Positions 21,081-33,335 of a stretch of 64,000 nt of DNA are shown piece after piece. The translations under genes were made by a program, and so were the position numbers. Positions within the stretch are counted from its first letter, which is position 1. Each line of letters starts with the position of its first letter. This stretch comes from Lolium rigidum (taxonomy: Eukaryota; Streptophyta; Magnoliopsida; Poales; Poaceae). Below the pieces are notes generated by a model. The model was not told the DNA's origin. It did no database searches and saw nothing but the letters and a program-made list of their open reading frames with translations. Location: positions 277,036,330 to 277,100,329 of the forward strand of contig NC_061510.1 of assembly GCF_022539505.1 (NCBI RefSeq), given 5' to 3'.

Positions 21081-23634
21081 AGTTACACTTTCTGCGCCTA
21101 GCTGAAAGGCGTTAAAGAAAAGCGCTTATGGGAGACAACCCATGTTTTTACTCCAGTATTTTCATTTTATATTTGTGTCTTGGAATTTGTTTACTACTGT
21201 AGCAACCTCTCCTTATCTTAGTTTTGAGTTTTGTTGTGCCAAGTAAAGTCTTTGATAGTGAAGTAAGTACTAGATTTGGATTACTGCGCAGTTCCAGATT
21301 TCTTTGCTGTCACGAATCTGGGTCTACCTCCCTGTAGGAAGCTCAGAAAATTAAGCCAATTTACTTGCATGATCCTCAGATATGTACGCAACTTTCATTC
21401 AATTTGAGCATTTTCATTTGAGCAAGTCTGGTGGCCTAATAAAATCCATCTTTACGGACTATTCTGTTTTGACAGATTCTGCCTTTTATTTTGCATTGCC
21501 TCTTTTGCTATGTTGGATGAATTTCTTTGATCCATTAATGTCCAGTAGCTTTATGCAATGTCCGGAAGTGTTAAGAATGATTGTGTCACCTCTGAACATG
21601 TGAATTTTTATTATGCACTAACCCTCTAATGAGTTGTTTCGAGTTTGGTGTGGAGGAAGTTTTCAAGGATCAAGAGAGGAGTATGATGCAATATGATCAA
21701 GGAGAGTGAAAGCTCTAAGCTTGGGGATGCCCGGTGGTTCACCCCTGCATATTTTAAGAAGACTCAAGCATCTAAGCTTGGGGATGCCCAAGGCATCCCC
21801 TTCTTCATCGACAACATTATCGGGTTCCTCCCCCGAAACTATATTTTTATTCCATCACATCTTATGTACTTTGCTTGGAGCGTCGGTTTGTTTTTGTTTT
21901 TTGTTTTGTTTGAATAAAATGGATCCTAGCATTCACTTTATGGGAGAGAGACACGCTCCGCTGTAGCATATGGACAAATATGTTCTTAGGCTCTACTCAT
22001 AGTATTCATGGCGAAGTTTCATCTTCGTTAAATTGTTATATGGTTGGAATTGGAAAATGCTACATGTAGTAACTCTAAAATGTCTTGGATAATTTGATAC
22101 TTGGCAATTGTTGTGCTCATGTTTAAGCTCTTGCATCATATACTTTGCACCCATTAATGAAGAAATACTTAGAGCTTGCTAATTTGGTTTGCATATTTGG
22201 TTTCTCTAGAGTCTAGATAACATCTAGTATTGAGTTTTGAACAACAAGGAAGACGGTATGGAGTCTTATAATGTTTACAATATGTCTTTTATGTGAGTTT
22301 TGTTGTACTAGTTCATCCTTGTGTTTGTTTCAAATAACCTTGCTAGCCTAAACCTTGTATCGAGAGGGAATACTTCTCATGCATCCAAAATACTTGAGCC
22401 AACCACTATGCCATTTGTGTCCACCATACCTACCTACTACATGGTATTTATCCGCCATTCCAAAGTAAATTGCTTGAGTGCTACCTTTAAAATTCCATCA
22501 TTCACCTTTGCAATATATAGCTCATGGGACAAATAGCTTAAAAACTATTGTGGTATTGAATATGTACTTATGCACTTTATCTCTTATTAAGTTGCTTGTT
22601 GTGCGATAACCATGCTTCTGGGGACGCCATCAACTATTCTTGGTTGAATATCATGTGAGTTGCTATGCATGTCCGTCTTGTCTGAAGTAAGAGAGATCTG
22701 CCACCTTTATGGTTGGAGCATGCATATTGTTAGAGAAGAACTTTGGGCCGCTAACTAAAGCCATGATTCATGGTGGAAGTTTCAGTTTTGGACACATATC
22801 CTCAATCTCATATGAGAATAATAATTGTTGCCACATGCTTATGCATTAAAGAGGAGTCCATTATCTGTTGTCCATGTTGTCCCGGTATGGATGTCTAACT
22901 TGAGAATAATCAAAAGCGAGAAATCCAAAATACGAGCTTTCTCCTTAGACCTTTGTACAGGCGGCATGGAGGTACCCCATTGTGACACTTGGTTAAAACA
23001 TGTGCATTGCAAAGATCCGGTAGTCCAAGCTAATTAGGACAAGGTGCGGGCACTATTAGTATACTATGCATGAGGCTTGCAACTTGTAAGATATAATTTA
23101 CATAACTCATATGCTTTATTACTACCGTTGACAAAATTGTTTCATGTTTTCAAAATAAAAGCTCTAGCACAAATATAGCAATCGATGCTTTCCTCTTTGA
23201 AGGACCATTCTTTTACTTTTATGTTGAGTCGAGTTCACCTATCTCTCTCCACCTCAAGAAGCAAACACTTGTGTGAAGCTGTGCATTGATTCCTACATAC
23301 TTGAATATTGTACTTGTTATATTACTCTATGTTGACAATTATCCATGAGATATACATGTTACAAGTTGAAAGCAACCGCTGAAACTTAATCTTCCTTTGT
23401 GTTGCTTCAATACCTTTACTTTGATTTATTGCTTTATGAGTTAACTCTTATGCAAGACTTATTAATACTTGTCTTGAAGTACTATTCATGAAAAGTCTTT
23501 GCTTTATGATTCACTTGTTTACTCATGTCATTACCATTGTTTTGATCGTGCATCCACTACATATGTTTACAAATAGTATGATCAAGGTTATGATGGCATA
23601 TCACTTCAGAAATTATCTTTGTTATCGTTTTACT
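21081..23634 (+). other. Long 3' noncoding region of G2
   Basis: 2.5 kb without a credible long ORF. Two PPT-like tracts TAAGCTTGGGGATGCCC (about 21716-21733 and 21770-21790) and a block at 22300-22520 matching G1 3138-3368. Confidence 0.6.
22321..22536 (+). other. Conserved short block in the G2 3' region (possible 71-aa ORF)
   Basis: Plus-strand frame with NLASLN, RGNTSHASK, MPFVSTI and YYMVF, matching the G1 frame at 3138-3368. Identity extends into synonymous positions, so it may be nucleotide rather than protein conservation. Confidence 0.4.
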
Positions 23635-23669
23635 CGCTCGGGACGAGCGGAACTAAGCTTGGGGATGCT
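23635..23669 (+). promoter_or_regulatory. Polypurine tract and stem-loop of G2
   Basis: CGCTCG and CGAGCG pair perfectly around GGA (23635-23649), followed by AAGCTTGGGGATGC up to the 3' LTR at 23670. Same arrangement as in G1 with a changed base pair in the stem. Confidence 0.75.
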
Positions 23670-25259
23670 TGATACGTCTCCGACGTATCGATAATTTCTT
23701 ATGTTCTATGCCATATTATTGATGATACCTACATGTTTTATGCACACTTTATGTCATATTCGTGCATTTTCCGGAACTAACCTATTAACAAGATGCCGAA
23801 GTGCCGGTTCTCGTTTTCTGCTGTTTTTGGTTTCGAAATCCTAGTAACGAAATATTCTCGGAATTGGACGAAACGAAGACCCGGGGCCTATTTTGCCACG
23901 AACCTTCCGGAAGACCGAAGAGCATACGAAGTGGGGCCACGAGGTGGCGACACCACATGGCGGCGCGGCCAAGGGGGCCGCGCCGCCTATGGTGTGGGCC
24001 CCTCGTCGGCCCCGACTCTACCCTTCCGCCTACTTAAAGCCTCCGTCGCGAAACCCCCGAGGCGAAAAAACCACGATACGAAAACCTTACCGAGACGCCG
24101 CCGCCGCCGATCCCATCTCGGGGGATTCGGAGATCTCCTCCGGCACCCTGCCGGAGAGGGATTCATCTCCCGGAGGACTCTACACCGCCATGGTCGCCTC
24201 CGGAGTGATGAGTGAGTAGTTCACCCCTGGACTATGGGTCCATAGCGGTAGCTAGATGGTTGTCTTCTCCTCATTGTGCTTCATTGTTGGATCTTGTGAG
24301 CTGCCTAACATGATCAAGATCATCTATCTGTAATACTCTATGTTGTGTTTGTCGGGATCCGATGGATAGAGAATACCATGTCATGTTAATTATCAAGTTA
24401 TTACATATGTGTTGTTTATGATCTTGCATGCTCTCCGTTACTAGTAGAGGCTCTGGCCAAGTTTTTGCTTTTAACTCCAAGAGGGAGTATTTATGCTCGA
24501 TAGTGGGTTCATGCCTCGCATTGACACACGGGACAGTGTGACGAAAGTTCTAAGGTTGTGTTGTGCTCGTTGCCACTAGGGATAAAACATTGGCGCTATG
24601 TCCGAGGATGTAGTTGTTGATTACATTACGCACCATACTTAATGCAATTGTCTGTTGCTTTGCAACTTAATACCTGGAAGGGGTTCGGACGATAACCTGA
24701 AGGTGGACTTTTTAGGCATAGATGCGGTTGGATGGCGGTCTATGTACTTTGTCGTAATGCCCAATTAAATCTCACTATACTTATCATGTCATGTATGTGC
24801 ATTGTTATGCCCTCTCTATTTGTCAATTGCCCGACCGTAATTTGTTCACCCAACATGCTTTTATCTTATGGGAGAGACACCTCTAGTGAACCTGTGGACC
24901 CCGGTCCATTCTTTTAATACTGAAATACAAATCTGCTGCAATACTTGTTTTTACTGTTTTCTTGCAAACAATCATCTTCCACACAATACGGTTAACCCTT
25001 TGTTACAGCAAGCCGGTGAGATTGACAACCTCACTGTTTCGTTGGGGCAAAGTACTTTGGTTGTGTTGTGCGGGTTCCACGTTGGCGCCGGAATCTCGGT
25101 GTTGCGCCGCACTACATCCCGCCGCCATCAACCTTCAACGTGCTTCTTGACTCCTACTGGTTCGATTAAACCTTGGTTTCTTACTGAGGGAAACTTGCCG
25201 CTGTGCGCATCACACCTTCCTCTTGGGGTTCCCAACGGACGTGTCAACTACACGCATCA
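23670..25259 (+). repeat. 3' LTR of G2
   Basis: 1590 bp, colinear with the 5' LTR with small indels. Followed by TSD TGTAC. Confidence 0.92.
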
Positions 25260-25599
25260 TGTACATATATATATGACCGTGTATAATGTACTTGTATGAA
25301 CCTTGTGGTTCATGTGTTCACTTTCTTTTATCGTCACGCGTGACGTCCGGATGGCAATGGGTACTTGTCACCCGTTAACCCGACGGGTACCCGCATCAGA
25401 TGGAGGATGTTGTATATGGTGAAAAAAAAACCATGCATTGTCTCTTGACGGATCCTCTGATACGATTAGTGGGTATGGCGGAGGCAGTATATATGGAGGT
25501 TGAAAACCCATACCGTCAACCCGCATTGATGAGACGGATGGAACCCACACCTCTCACTCAATAAATTAAAACCCTATAACTAGACACATTTTTTTGACA
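25260..25599. other. Flank after G2, no gene seen
   Basis: Contains ACCCGACGGGTACCCG-like inverted motifs similar to those at 17900-18060 left of G2. Otherwise nothing recognised. Confidence 0.4.
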
Positions 25600-25982
25600 C
25601 AAATATAGTAGGGAAAGGCTCCATACTGTGTCATTTTTCTATTAAATGATGGATGGGGGAAAATTTACAATGAAGAGTCACTTATTACATGTTCATAGGG
25701 TGTCAATCCATGATTGCATCCCTTCCTTAAGACTAGGCTTAGCTCTATGCATAGTAAGAGTAAAAGTGGCTTTAAATTTGCCAATACATCTCTGAATATT
25801 TGGATGAATTCCATTAAAAATAGCATCATTTCTTTGGCCCCAAATACTCCAACATCCTACAATCATTATCTCCATAAAGAAATCCAAGGATATCCTCCAT
25901 TTTGCATCATTCATCATTTGGTAGAGGTCCATATCAACATTCCATTCTACACCAAGAGCCCACCAGAAGCTTTGACTGAAGG
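25600..25982 (-). mobile_element. LINE 3' fragment
   Basis: The minus-strand frame at 25693-25932 (79 aa) has the C-terminal signature found after RT in plant L1-type LINEs and related RVT proteins: GCWSIWGQRNDAIFNG followed by a basic helical tail and a stop. Left boundary is approximate. Truncated at the right by the sequence starting at 25983. Confidence 0.65.
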
Positions 25983-28731
25983 TGTCAACACCCGGATTTT
26001 GAAGTCCAGATGCCTATTATGCCATACATCGCAATCCCAGGAATATTGTTGTTGCGAGACATAACCATCGATTGTTGGAGATATGCCCAAGAGGCAATAA
26101 TAAATGGTTATTATATATCTTTGTGTTTATGATAAATGTTTATATATCATGCTATAATTGTATTAACCGAAACATTAGTACATGTGTGATATGTAGACAA
26201 CAAGAAGTCCCTAGTATGCCTCTTAAACTAGCTTGTTGATTAATGGATGATTAGTTTCATAATCATGAACATTGGATGTTATTAATAACAAGGTTATATC
26301 ATTATATGAATGATGTAATGGACACACCCAATTAAGCGTAGCATAAGATCTCGTCATTAAGTTATTTGCTATAAGCTTTTGATACATAGTTACCTAGTCC
26401 TTATGACCATGAGATCATGTAAATTACTTATACCGGAAAGGTACTTTGATTACATCAAACGCCACTGCGTAAATGGGTGGTTATAAAGGTGGGATTAAGT
26501 ATCCGGAAAGTATGAGTTGAGGCATATGGATCAACGAGTGGGATTTGTCCATCCCGATGACGGATAGATATACTCCGGGCCCTCTCGGTGGAATGTCGTC
26601 TAATGTCTTGCAAGCATATGAATAAGTTCATAAGAGACCACATACCACGGTACGAGTAAAGAGTACTTGTCGGAGACGAGGTTGAACAAGGTATAGAGTG
26701 ATACCGATGATCAAACCTCGGACAAGTAAAAATATCGCGTGACAAAGGGAATTGGTATCGTATGTGAATGGTTCATTCGATCACCGAAGTCATCGTTGAA
26801 TATGTGGGAGCCATTATGGATCTCCAGATCCCGCTATTGGTTATTGGTCGAGTGAGTACTCAACCATGTCCGCATAGTTCACGAACCGTAGGGTGACACA
26901 CTTAAAGTTGGATGTTGAAATGGTAGAACTTGAATATGGAATGGAGTTCGAATATTTGTTCGGAGTCCCGGATGAGATCCCGGACATCACGAGGAGTTCC
27001 GTAATGGTCCGGAGAATAAGATTCATATATAGGAAGTCATATTCCAAGTTTGGAAATGATCCGGTGCATTTATGGCAGGTTCTAGAAGGTTCTAGAAAAG
27101 TCCGGAAGAAATCACCATGGAAAGTAGAGTCCCGGAGGGACTCCACCTTGCATGACCAGCCAACCCTAAAGGGGAGGAGTCCAAGGTGGACTCCCCTAGG
27201 GTGGCCAGCCAACCCACCTCAAGGAAAGGTGGGAGTCCCACCTTGGGTAGGACTCCCTCCTTGAGTAGGTTTCCCACATATGGGAGGTTTTAGTGTTGGG
27301 GTCTTATTCGAAGACTTGGACTAGAACTCTTGGTGCTTCCACCTATATAATGAGGGGCATAGGAGAGGGGGCTGATCACTTCAAGCCTCAGCCTTGGCCG
27401 CACCCCTTATGAGCCGACAACCCAACCCCCTCTCTCCCCAAACCCTAGCGGTCTCTCTCCTCCACCACATCCCGCACGCTTCGGCGAAGCTCCGCCGGAT
27501 TTCTCCACCACCACCGACACCACGCCGTCGTGCTGTCGGATTCAAGAGGAGCTACTACTTCCGCTGCCCGCTGGAACGGGAGGTGGACGCCGTCTTCATC
27601 AACAACCGAACGTGTGACCGAGCACGAGGTGCGCCGTTCCGTGGCGCCGGAACCGATCGTGATCAAGATCTTCTACGCGCTTTGCAAGCGGCAAGTGAAC
27701 GTCTACCGCAGCAACAAGAGCCTCATCTGTAGGCTTTGGAATCTCTTCAAGGGTGAGACTCGATACCCCCTCGTTGCTACCGTCTTCTAGATTGCATCTT
27801 GGCTTGGATTGCGTGTTCGCGGTAGGAAATTTTTTTTGTTTTCTATGCAACGTTATCCTACATCGATATCATAAGTCATCATTCATTACAAACCATATCC
27901 GTCTTAAGATTCAGATCACATGATCCAATATTACACAAATAGTTGATCTATTGATCAACGAACACATTACATAGCCGAACAAATAAAAGGGGACTCTATA
28001 GTCCACGAGCCAACGCTGACGTTAGAAGAACTCCTAGTTGGTGTAGACGTCCCGTCGACCATCATCTTCGCATCGCGGCTCATCTTCATAGTCTGGCCAT
28101 TGGAATAGCCAGACACGCCTCGTGAGTACTTTAAAGTACTCGCAAACTAATACTAGTGTAAGTACTATCAATTCTAGTATTGGGTGCTAAGCTCTAGTTT
28201 ATTTGCATAAAGCCAATTTTAGTTCACAAGCATTTGATACAAGACTCTTTCATATGCTAACTAACTCAAGTGGGAACATTAGTGTCATTCCCACAACTCA
28301 GTTGTGATTCAAGTCAAGACACCATTAACCATTTTCAAGAAAATCTCGACAAACGATAGACAGATGGCCTTTCCAACCGTCCGTAACCGTGACACGACTA
28401 TTCGAATAGATTTACACTCTGCGAGGTTGCACACTTGTGCCACAACATTTGATTACATCCGTCGTGATAACCCCGAATCATCGTAACTCGGCACGCGGAT
28501 CATCAACCATAACCTTTCACTTACATACCCTAGTATAGGTACCTCTCCCCATGAGCTTGGCCTCCCAAAGGAAGACAAACCGTCGACTGAACCGCACGGC
28601 TTGGGCCGGAAAATTCACCTCATTTCACATCATATCACCTTTTAGCGGAGGCAGCCTTGGCATAACCCCTATGATGCTTGTTCGCAGGGAACCCATACTA
28701 AGATGCATAAACTTCCGGTTAAGCCCTACCC
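25983..28731 (+). mobile_element. Unclassified LTR-like sequence, split by a solo LTR and cut by the gap
   Basis: Starts TGTCAACACCCGG at 25983, next to the LINE fragment, and continues after the solo LTR from 27868 to the scaffold gap. About 950 bp of its own sequence is visible. No ORF. The TG start and the abrupt junction suggest an LTR of another retrotransposon; family unknown. Confidence 0.4.
26073..27862 (+). mobile_element. Copia solo LTR (BARE-1/Angela/WIS type)
   Basis: 1790 bp beginning TGTTGGAGATATGCCC and ending ATCCTACA, flanked by perfect 5-bp TSD TCGAT (26068-26072, 27863-27867). No PBS follows, so it is a solo LTR left by LTR-LTR recombination. The GC-rich part near 27390-27790 gives misleading ORFs on both strands. 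Confidence 0.9.
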
Positions 28732-28831
28732 NNNNNNNNNNNNNNNNNNNNNNNNNNNNNNNNNNNNNNNNNNNNNNNNNNNNNNNNNNNNNNNNNNNNN
28801 NNNNNNNNNNNNNNNNNNNNNNNNNNNNNNN
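28732..28831. other. Scaffold gap (100 N)
   Basis: Exactly 100 N, a conventional gap of unknown true size. Features and orientation across it should not be joined. Confidence 0.99.
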
Positions 28832-28862
28832 AATTGAAATTATATTTTATATGTGACAAAAC

Positions 28863-31800
28863 CAATATCGTGTAACACTCTATAGCCGATTTGTTTGTCA
28901 TTTCTTCATACAAAAATATATATATATCCTTAGTTCTTCTAAAGTACTCAAGGATATTCTTACTCGTCGTCCAATGATCATCATATGAATCATTCTGGTA
29001 TATGCTCATAACACTTTATAGCACATGATATCTGATTGTGTACATATTATTCGTGATCTATAATCACTCATGTGTTTTTACTCATTGAGTGTCGATACAC
29101 TCAAGTCTTGTTAAACCTTCACATGACAAGAACATTTTCTTAATATTTCTATATTGAACTTCTTCAATATCCATCATATGTACTTTGACTTAAACTTATT
29201 TATGTGTTTCAATCTATCTTCATAGATCTTGACACTAAATTTGTTTCTGTCCATATCCTTTCATTGAAGTTAATTCTCAATGAAACCTTTTAATCAAGTA
29301 TATAATTACATCATTTATAACCAACTATATGTCACCTACATAAAGTATTATAAATGTGTCTTAGCGCTCCCACTTAATTTCTTGCAAATGCAAGCTTCTT
29401 CATCGTCTCTCGATGAAATCAAAAACTCTTGACTATTTCATCCGGTGAAGATTCCAACTCCGTGATACTTACTTCATCCAATTGAAGCTTGTATACCTAT
29501 CTAGTATTCCACTGACCAGCAAAACTCTTGGTTGTATCTTGTATACATACTTCGTTAAGTAGTGTATTTTGCCATCCTACTAGCATATCTCATAAAAGAA
29601 ATATGTAGTGATTACTAGAATAATCCACATAGACTATAAGCATTGCTACGAAAGATCTAATCTTATCGTATTCAACTCTTTGAACTTTGTCGTAAACAAT
29701 TTTTTCGATAAGTCAAGCTTTCTTCAAGGATATTTCATCCAAGTCTATCAATTTCATAGATCCATTTACTTTCATAAAGTATTCATCTATCTTGGATTTC
29801 ATGGCGCATGGCCATTTTAACGGAGTCGTAGCCCATCATAACTTCTTTGTTTTGTAGTTGGTTTATCATTGATCAAAATCAATCCTTTGTCCACAAATCA
29901 TTTATTTGATCACAAAGTAAACCATACCTACAAGGTTCAATATGTACTTCGATCTCCATGGCTAAAACACTTTGTAGTCATGAGAGCCATGATCGTCGTA
30001 GCCGCTTCCGAAACCAATTCCGATGCTCGCGCTACTCTGATCATTATGCTCAGTGTTCATAAACCTTATCAAATTATATTGTCCTCCCACTCAAATACTT
30101 CACTCAAACAATTTCTCGGAAATAAGAAACATTGACAAACACTTTTGTCTTTGTCTCGTGGGAAGAATTCCCAATTAAATCTCTGGGATAACCAACAAAG
30201 ACATTCATCCGATTTTGGTTGATTATTAGGGTTTATACCCATGCCATAACTTGTATGGTGTCATTTCAACGGATCATGATGATGCTCTATTCAGTAAAAG
30301 CGGTAGTCACTAAAGCATAATCCACAAAAATATAATGGCATCAATATTTTATCTCATCATTGATCCAACAAAGTTTGGATATATCTCTTGGATACTTCAT
30401 CATCACTATGATACTCCAAGAAACGTAAGTTGTAGAACAATTTCATAACTCTCTTAGATGTTCGCTAAAACTTGTAATTCAAATATTTCCACCATGATCC
30501 AATCATAGATATTTGATTTCTATTACGATGATTTCCACTTCATGCTGAAATTTATTTGAATCCTATTCAAATGTTTCAAACTTTTCCTTATTGAATATAT
30601 CCACATATATACTCAATTCATTGTTTGAAAGTTTTCATGAAGTAGAAGAATCTTCCGCATCACAACTATGCCCAAGTGAACCACATATATCATTATGTAT
30701 GTTTTCACTAAGTTAGTTGCCTGTTCAACTCTTCTGCCTATGAACGGTATTTCAGCTCATTACCTTTTAGAAAAGATTTTGCAAGTGCCAAACGATTCAA
30801 CAAATCGAATGACTCCAAAAATCCATTTGCATGGAGTTCCTTCATGCGATCCTTTCTAACATGACCTAAATTGCGGTTCCACAAATAAGTGGAATTCAAA
30901 TCATTTGCCTCATGGCATTTTTAGCGTCAGTGTTATGTATGTGTGTTTCACCATTAAGATTTATAATAACTTATCCATCATACATGGAGTAATGTCATAA
31001 TTTGAACAACTCATTGTTTTCATTTGACCAGAGCAAAATAACAATTATTAAGTTCTTTATTATAAATTCTAAGGGGTAGATAGAATACCAACGACGAACA
31101 TAATAACACTTTATTTTGTTCCGTACGTGCATTCCTATCATATTCCTTGTCAGTCACTTAGGCCATTGTATTCTTGTATTACGTTGTTTTGTATGACACT
31201 TCATACCAACCAATATGGTATTAATACCCAAGAATTTCATTGTGTGACTTAACTAGGAATACAACCATAACATGTATATCATTTATATACACCTGAGCTA
31301 GACTTTCTAGTCTTTTCTTTTCTTTTGCCAAAATATCTTTTACAGTTTCTCTTTTAGCTTTCCTCATTATTCAGAAAAACATTTCAACATCAATAACTTC
31401 TAGGTTTGTTGGTCAAATACCAATAACCTTGAGGTTCTTACTTTGATGTTGATCATCATATGACAAGTGTTTCAGATTTCACTATTAGTAAATTTGTAAT
31501 ACGATGAACAATTTCACTCATAATTTTATCCATCAATTCATGATAACTTTCTGAGACCATGTCTGTACATGCTAGGCTCATAAAGTTTAAACCTTAGTAT
31601 TCGCATATGCAAAACTGGCTTGTACCCGTTGGAAGCACACGTAGAATCTATAACACCCGATCATCACGTGATGCTTCGAAACGACGAGTCTTAGCAACGG
31701 TGCATACTAAGGACAATCACTTCATGGATATGCAAATATTGTTAGTGCCCCAATAGTTGGAGGATTGGGACGCCTTGCGTCTTCAACCTTCGTACATTCC

Positions 31801-32200
31801 CATAAAACTTATGAGTTTATGTAGTCTCACCAAATTTATATTCTATCATCTTGCAATAAGGTCTTAGATATCACATATATCTCGTACCTTGATTATTTCT
31901 GAAAACTAAATTTTCAGCTCCTTACTTTTCAAACAGATTTGAACTTCAAGTTTCACGGAGACAAGATAACTTTAGGTACTAATTGAAACCATAGCTCTCT
32001 GAATCAACAAAGTGAGTTTCACTAAATGTTTGCAATATTACTTAATCATTTCTTGATTCATTAACAATACGGTACTAATCCGTAAAGTTTCTAGTCAGAT
32101 TTTAACAGTATTTCTATCTCAATTATAAGACTAGCGCATAGTAGTAAACGGATGCCAATACTACAAAATTAATTCAAAATACTACTCATACTATGTTTAT
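28863..32200 (-). pseudogene. C1 gag-pol remnant
   Basis: No frame longer than about 100 codons survives, but the order of short matches is copia-like. The leftmost frame (28863-29009, minus) has NILEYFRRTKDIYIFL, matching the copia segment just before RNase H; DNA near 30850-30900 encodes a degenerate FGHVRKDRMKEL-like integrase-proximal piece; near 31290 is a degenerate LAQVYINDIHV, close to the protease. Many stops and A/T-rich drift. Non-functional. Confidence 0.7.
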
Positions 32201-33322
32201 GATAATTAGTTCATGTTTTAATCTAATTACTAATGAACTCCCACTTAATACAACATCCCTCATAGTTGTTAAGTGGTACACGATCCAAATCCACTACACC
32301 AAGACCGATCATCACGTGAGATGATGTAGCTTCAATGGTGAACATCAACATGTTGATCATATCATCCATATGACTCCTGTTCAACCTTTCGGTTTCCGTT
32401 GTCCCGAGGCCATGTCTGTACATGCTAGGCTCGTCAAGCAAACCCAAGTATTCCGCGTGTGCAACATGGCTTACACCCGTTGTATGTTGAGTTTATCACA
32501 CCCGATCATCACGAGATGCTTCAAAACGTCAAACAATGCAACGGTGCATACGATGGGAGAACACTTTATTATCTTGATATTAATGTGAGGGATCATCTTA
32601 TAATGCTACCGTCGCGTTCTAAGCAAAATAAGATGCATAAAGGATTAACATCACATGCAATTCATATGTGATATGATATGGCCCTTTTGTCTTTGCACCT
32701 TTGATCTTCATCTCCAAAGCACGGACATGATCTCCATCATCAACGGGCATGATCTCCATCATCGTCGGCGTAGCGTCAAGGTTCATGGCGCCGTCTTCAT
32801 GGTTGTTCACCTCATGTAGCAACTATTACAACTACTTTGAAATACTACCCAACATGAAATTTAAAGACAACCATAAGGCTCTCGCCGGTTGCCACAATAC
32901 AATAATGATCATCTCATACATATTCATCATCACATTATGGCCATATCACATCACCAAACCCCGCAAAACAAGTTAGACGTCTCTAATTTGGTTTGCATAT
33001 TTTACGTGGTTTAGGGTTTTCGAGAGAGATCTAATCTACCTACGAACATGAACCACAACGTTGATACTAATGTTGTCAATAGAAGAGTAAATTGAATCTT
33101 TACTATAGTAGGAGAGACAGACACCCGCAAAGCCTCTTATGCAATACAAGTTGCATGTCGAACGAGGAACAAGTCTCATGAACGCGGTCATGTAAAGTTA
33201 GTCCGAGCCGCTTCATCCCACTATGCCATAAAGATGCAAAGTACTCAACTAAAGATAACAAGAGCATCAACGCCCACAAAACCATTGTGTTCTACTCGTG
33301 CAACCATCTATGTATAGACACG

Positions 33323-33334
33323 GCTCTGATACCA
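33323..33334 (-). other. Primer binding site of C1 (initiator tRNA-Met)
   Basis: Minus strand TGGTATCAGAGC directly after the 5' LTR end. Confidence 0.88.
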
Positions 33335-33335
33335 C

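Larger units (their letters stand above)
18324..25259 (+). mobile_element. G2: full-length non-autonomous gypsy-like LTR element
   Basis: 6936 bp, LTRs 1596 and 1590 bp (TGATACGTCTCC...ACGCATCA), perfect TSD TGTAC at 18319-18323 and 25260-25264. Internal region has a tRNA-Asp-type PBS, a broken gag/protease-like ORF (20216-21080) and 2.5 kb of noncoding 3' sequence; no RT, RNase H or integrase. Shared PPT-stem-loop and 3' block suggest it can use the machinery of G1-like elements (inference). A third, truncated copy of this LTR lies at 35137-35862. Confidence 0.93.

Noticed and set aside
27394..27850. ORFs near the end of the copia solo LTR (also 33533-33908)
   Set aside because: They are the same LTR sequence in both orientations; not genes.
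28551..29009. ORFs spanning the N gap
   Set aside because: They read through 100 Ns; only the non-N part on the minus strand (28863-29009) has copia similarity.
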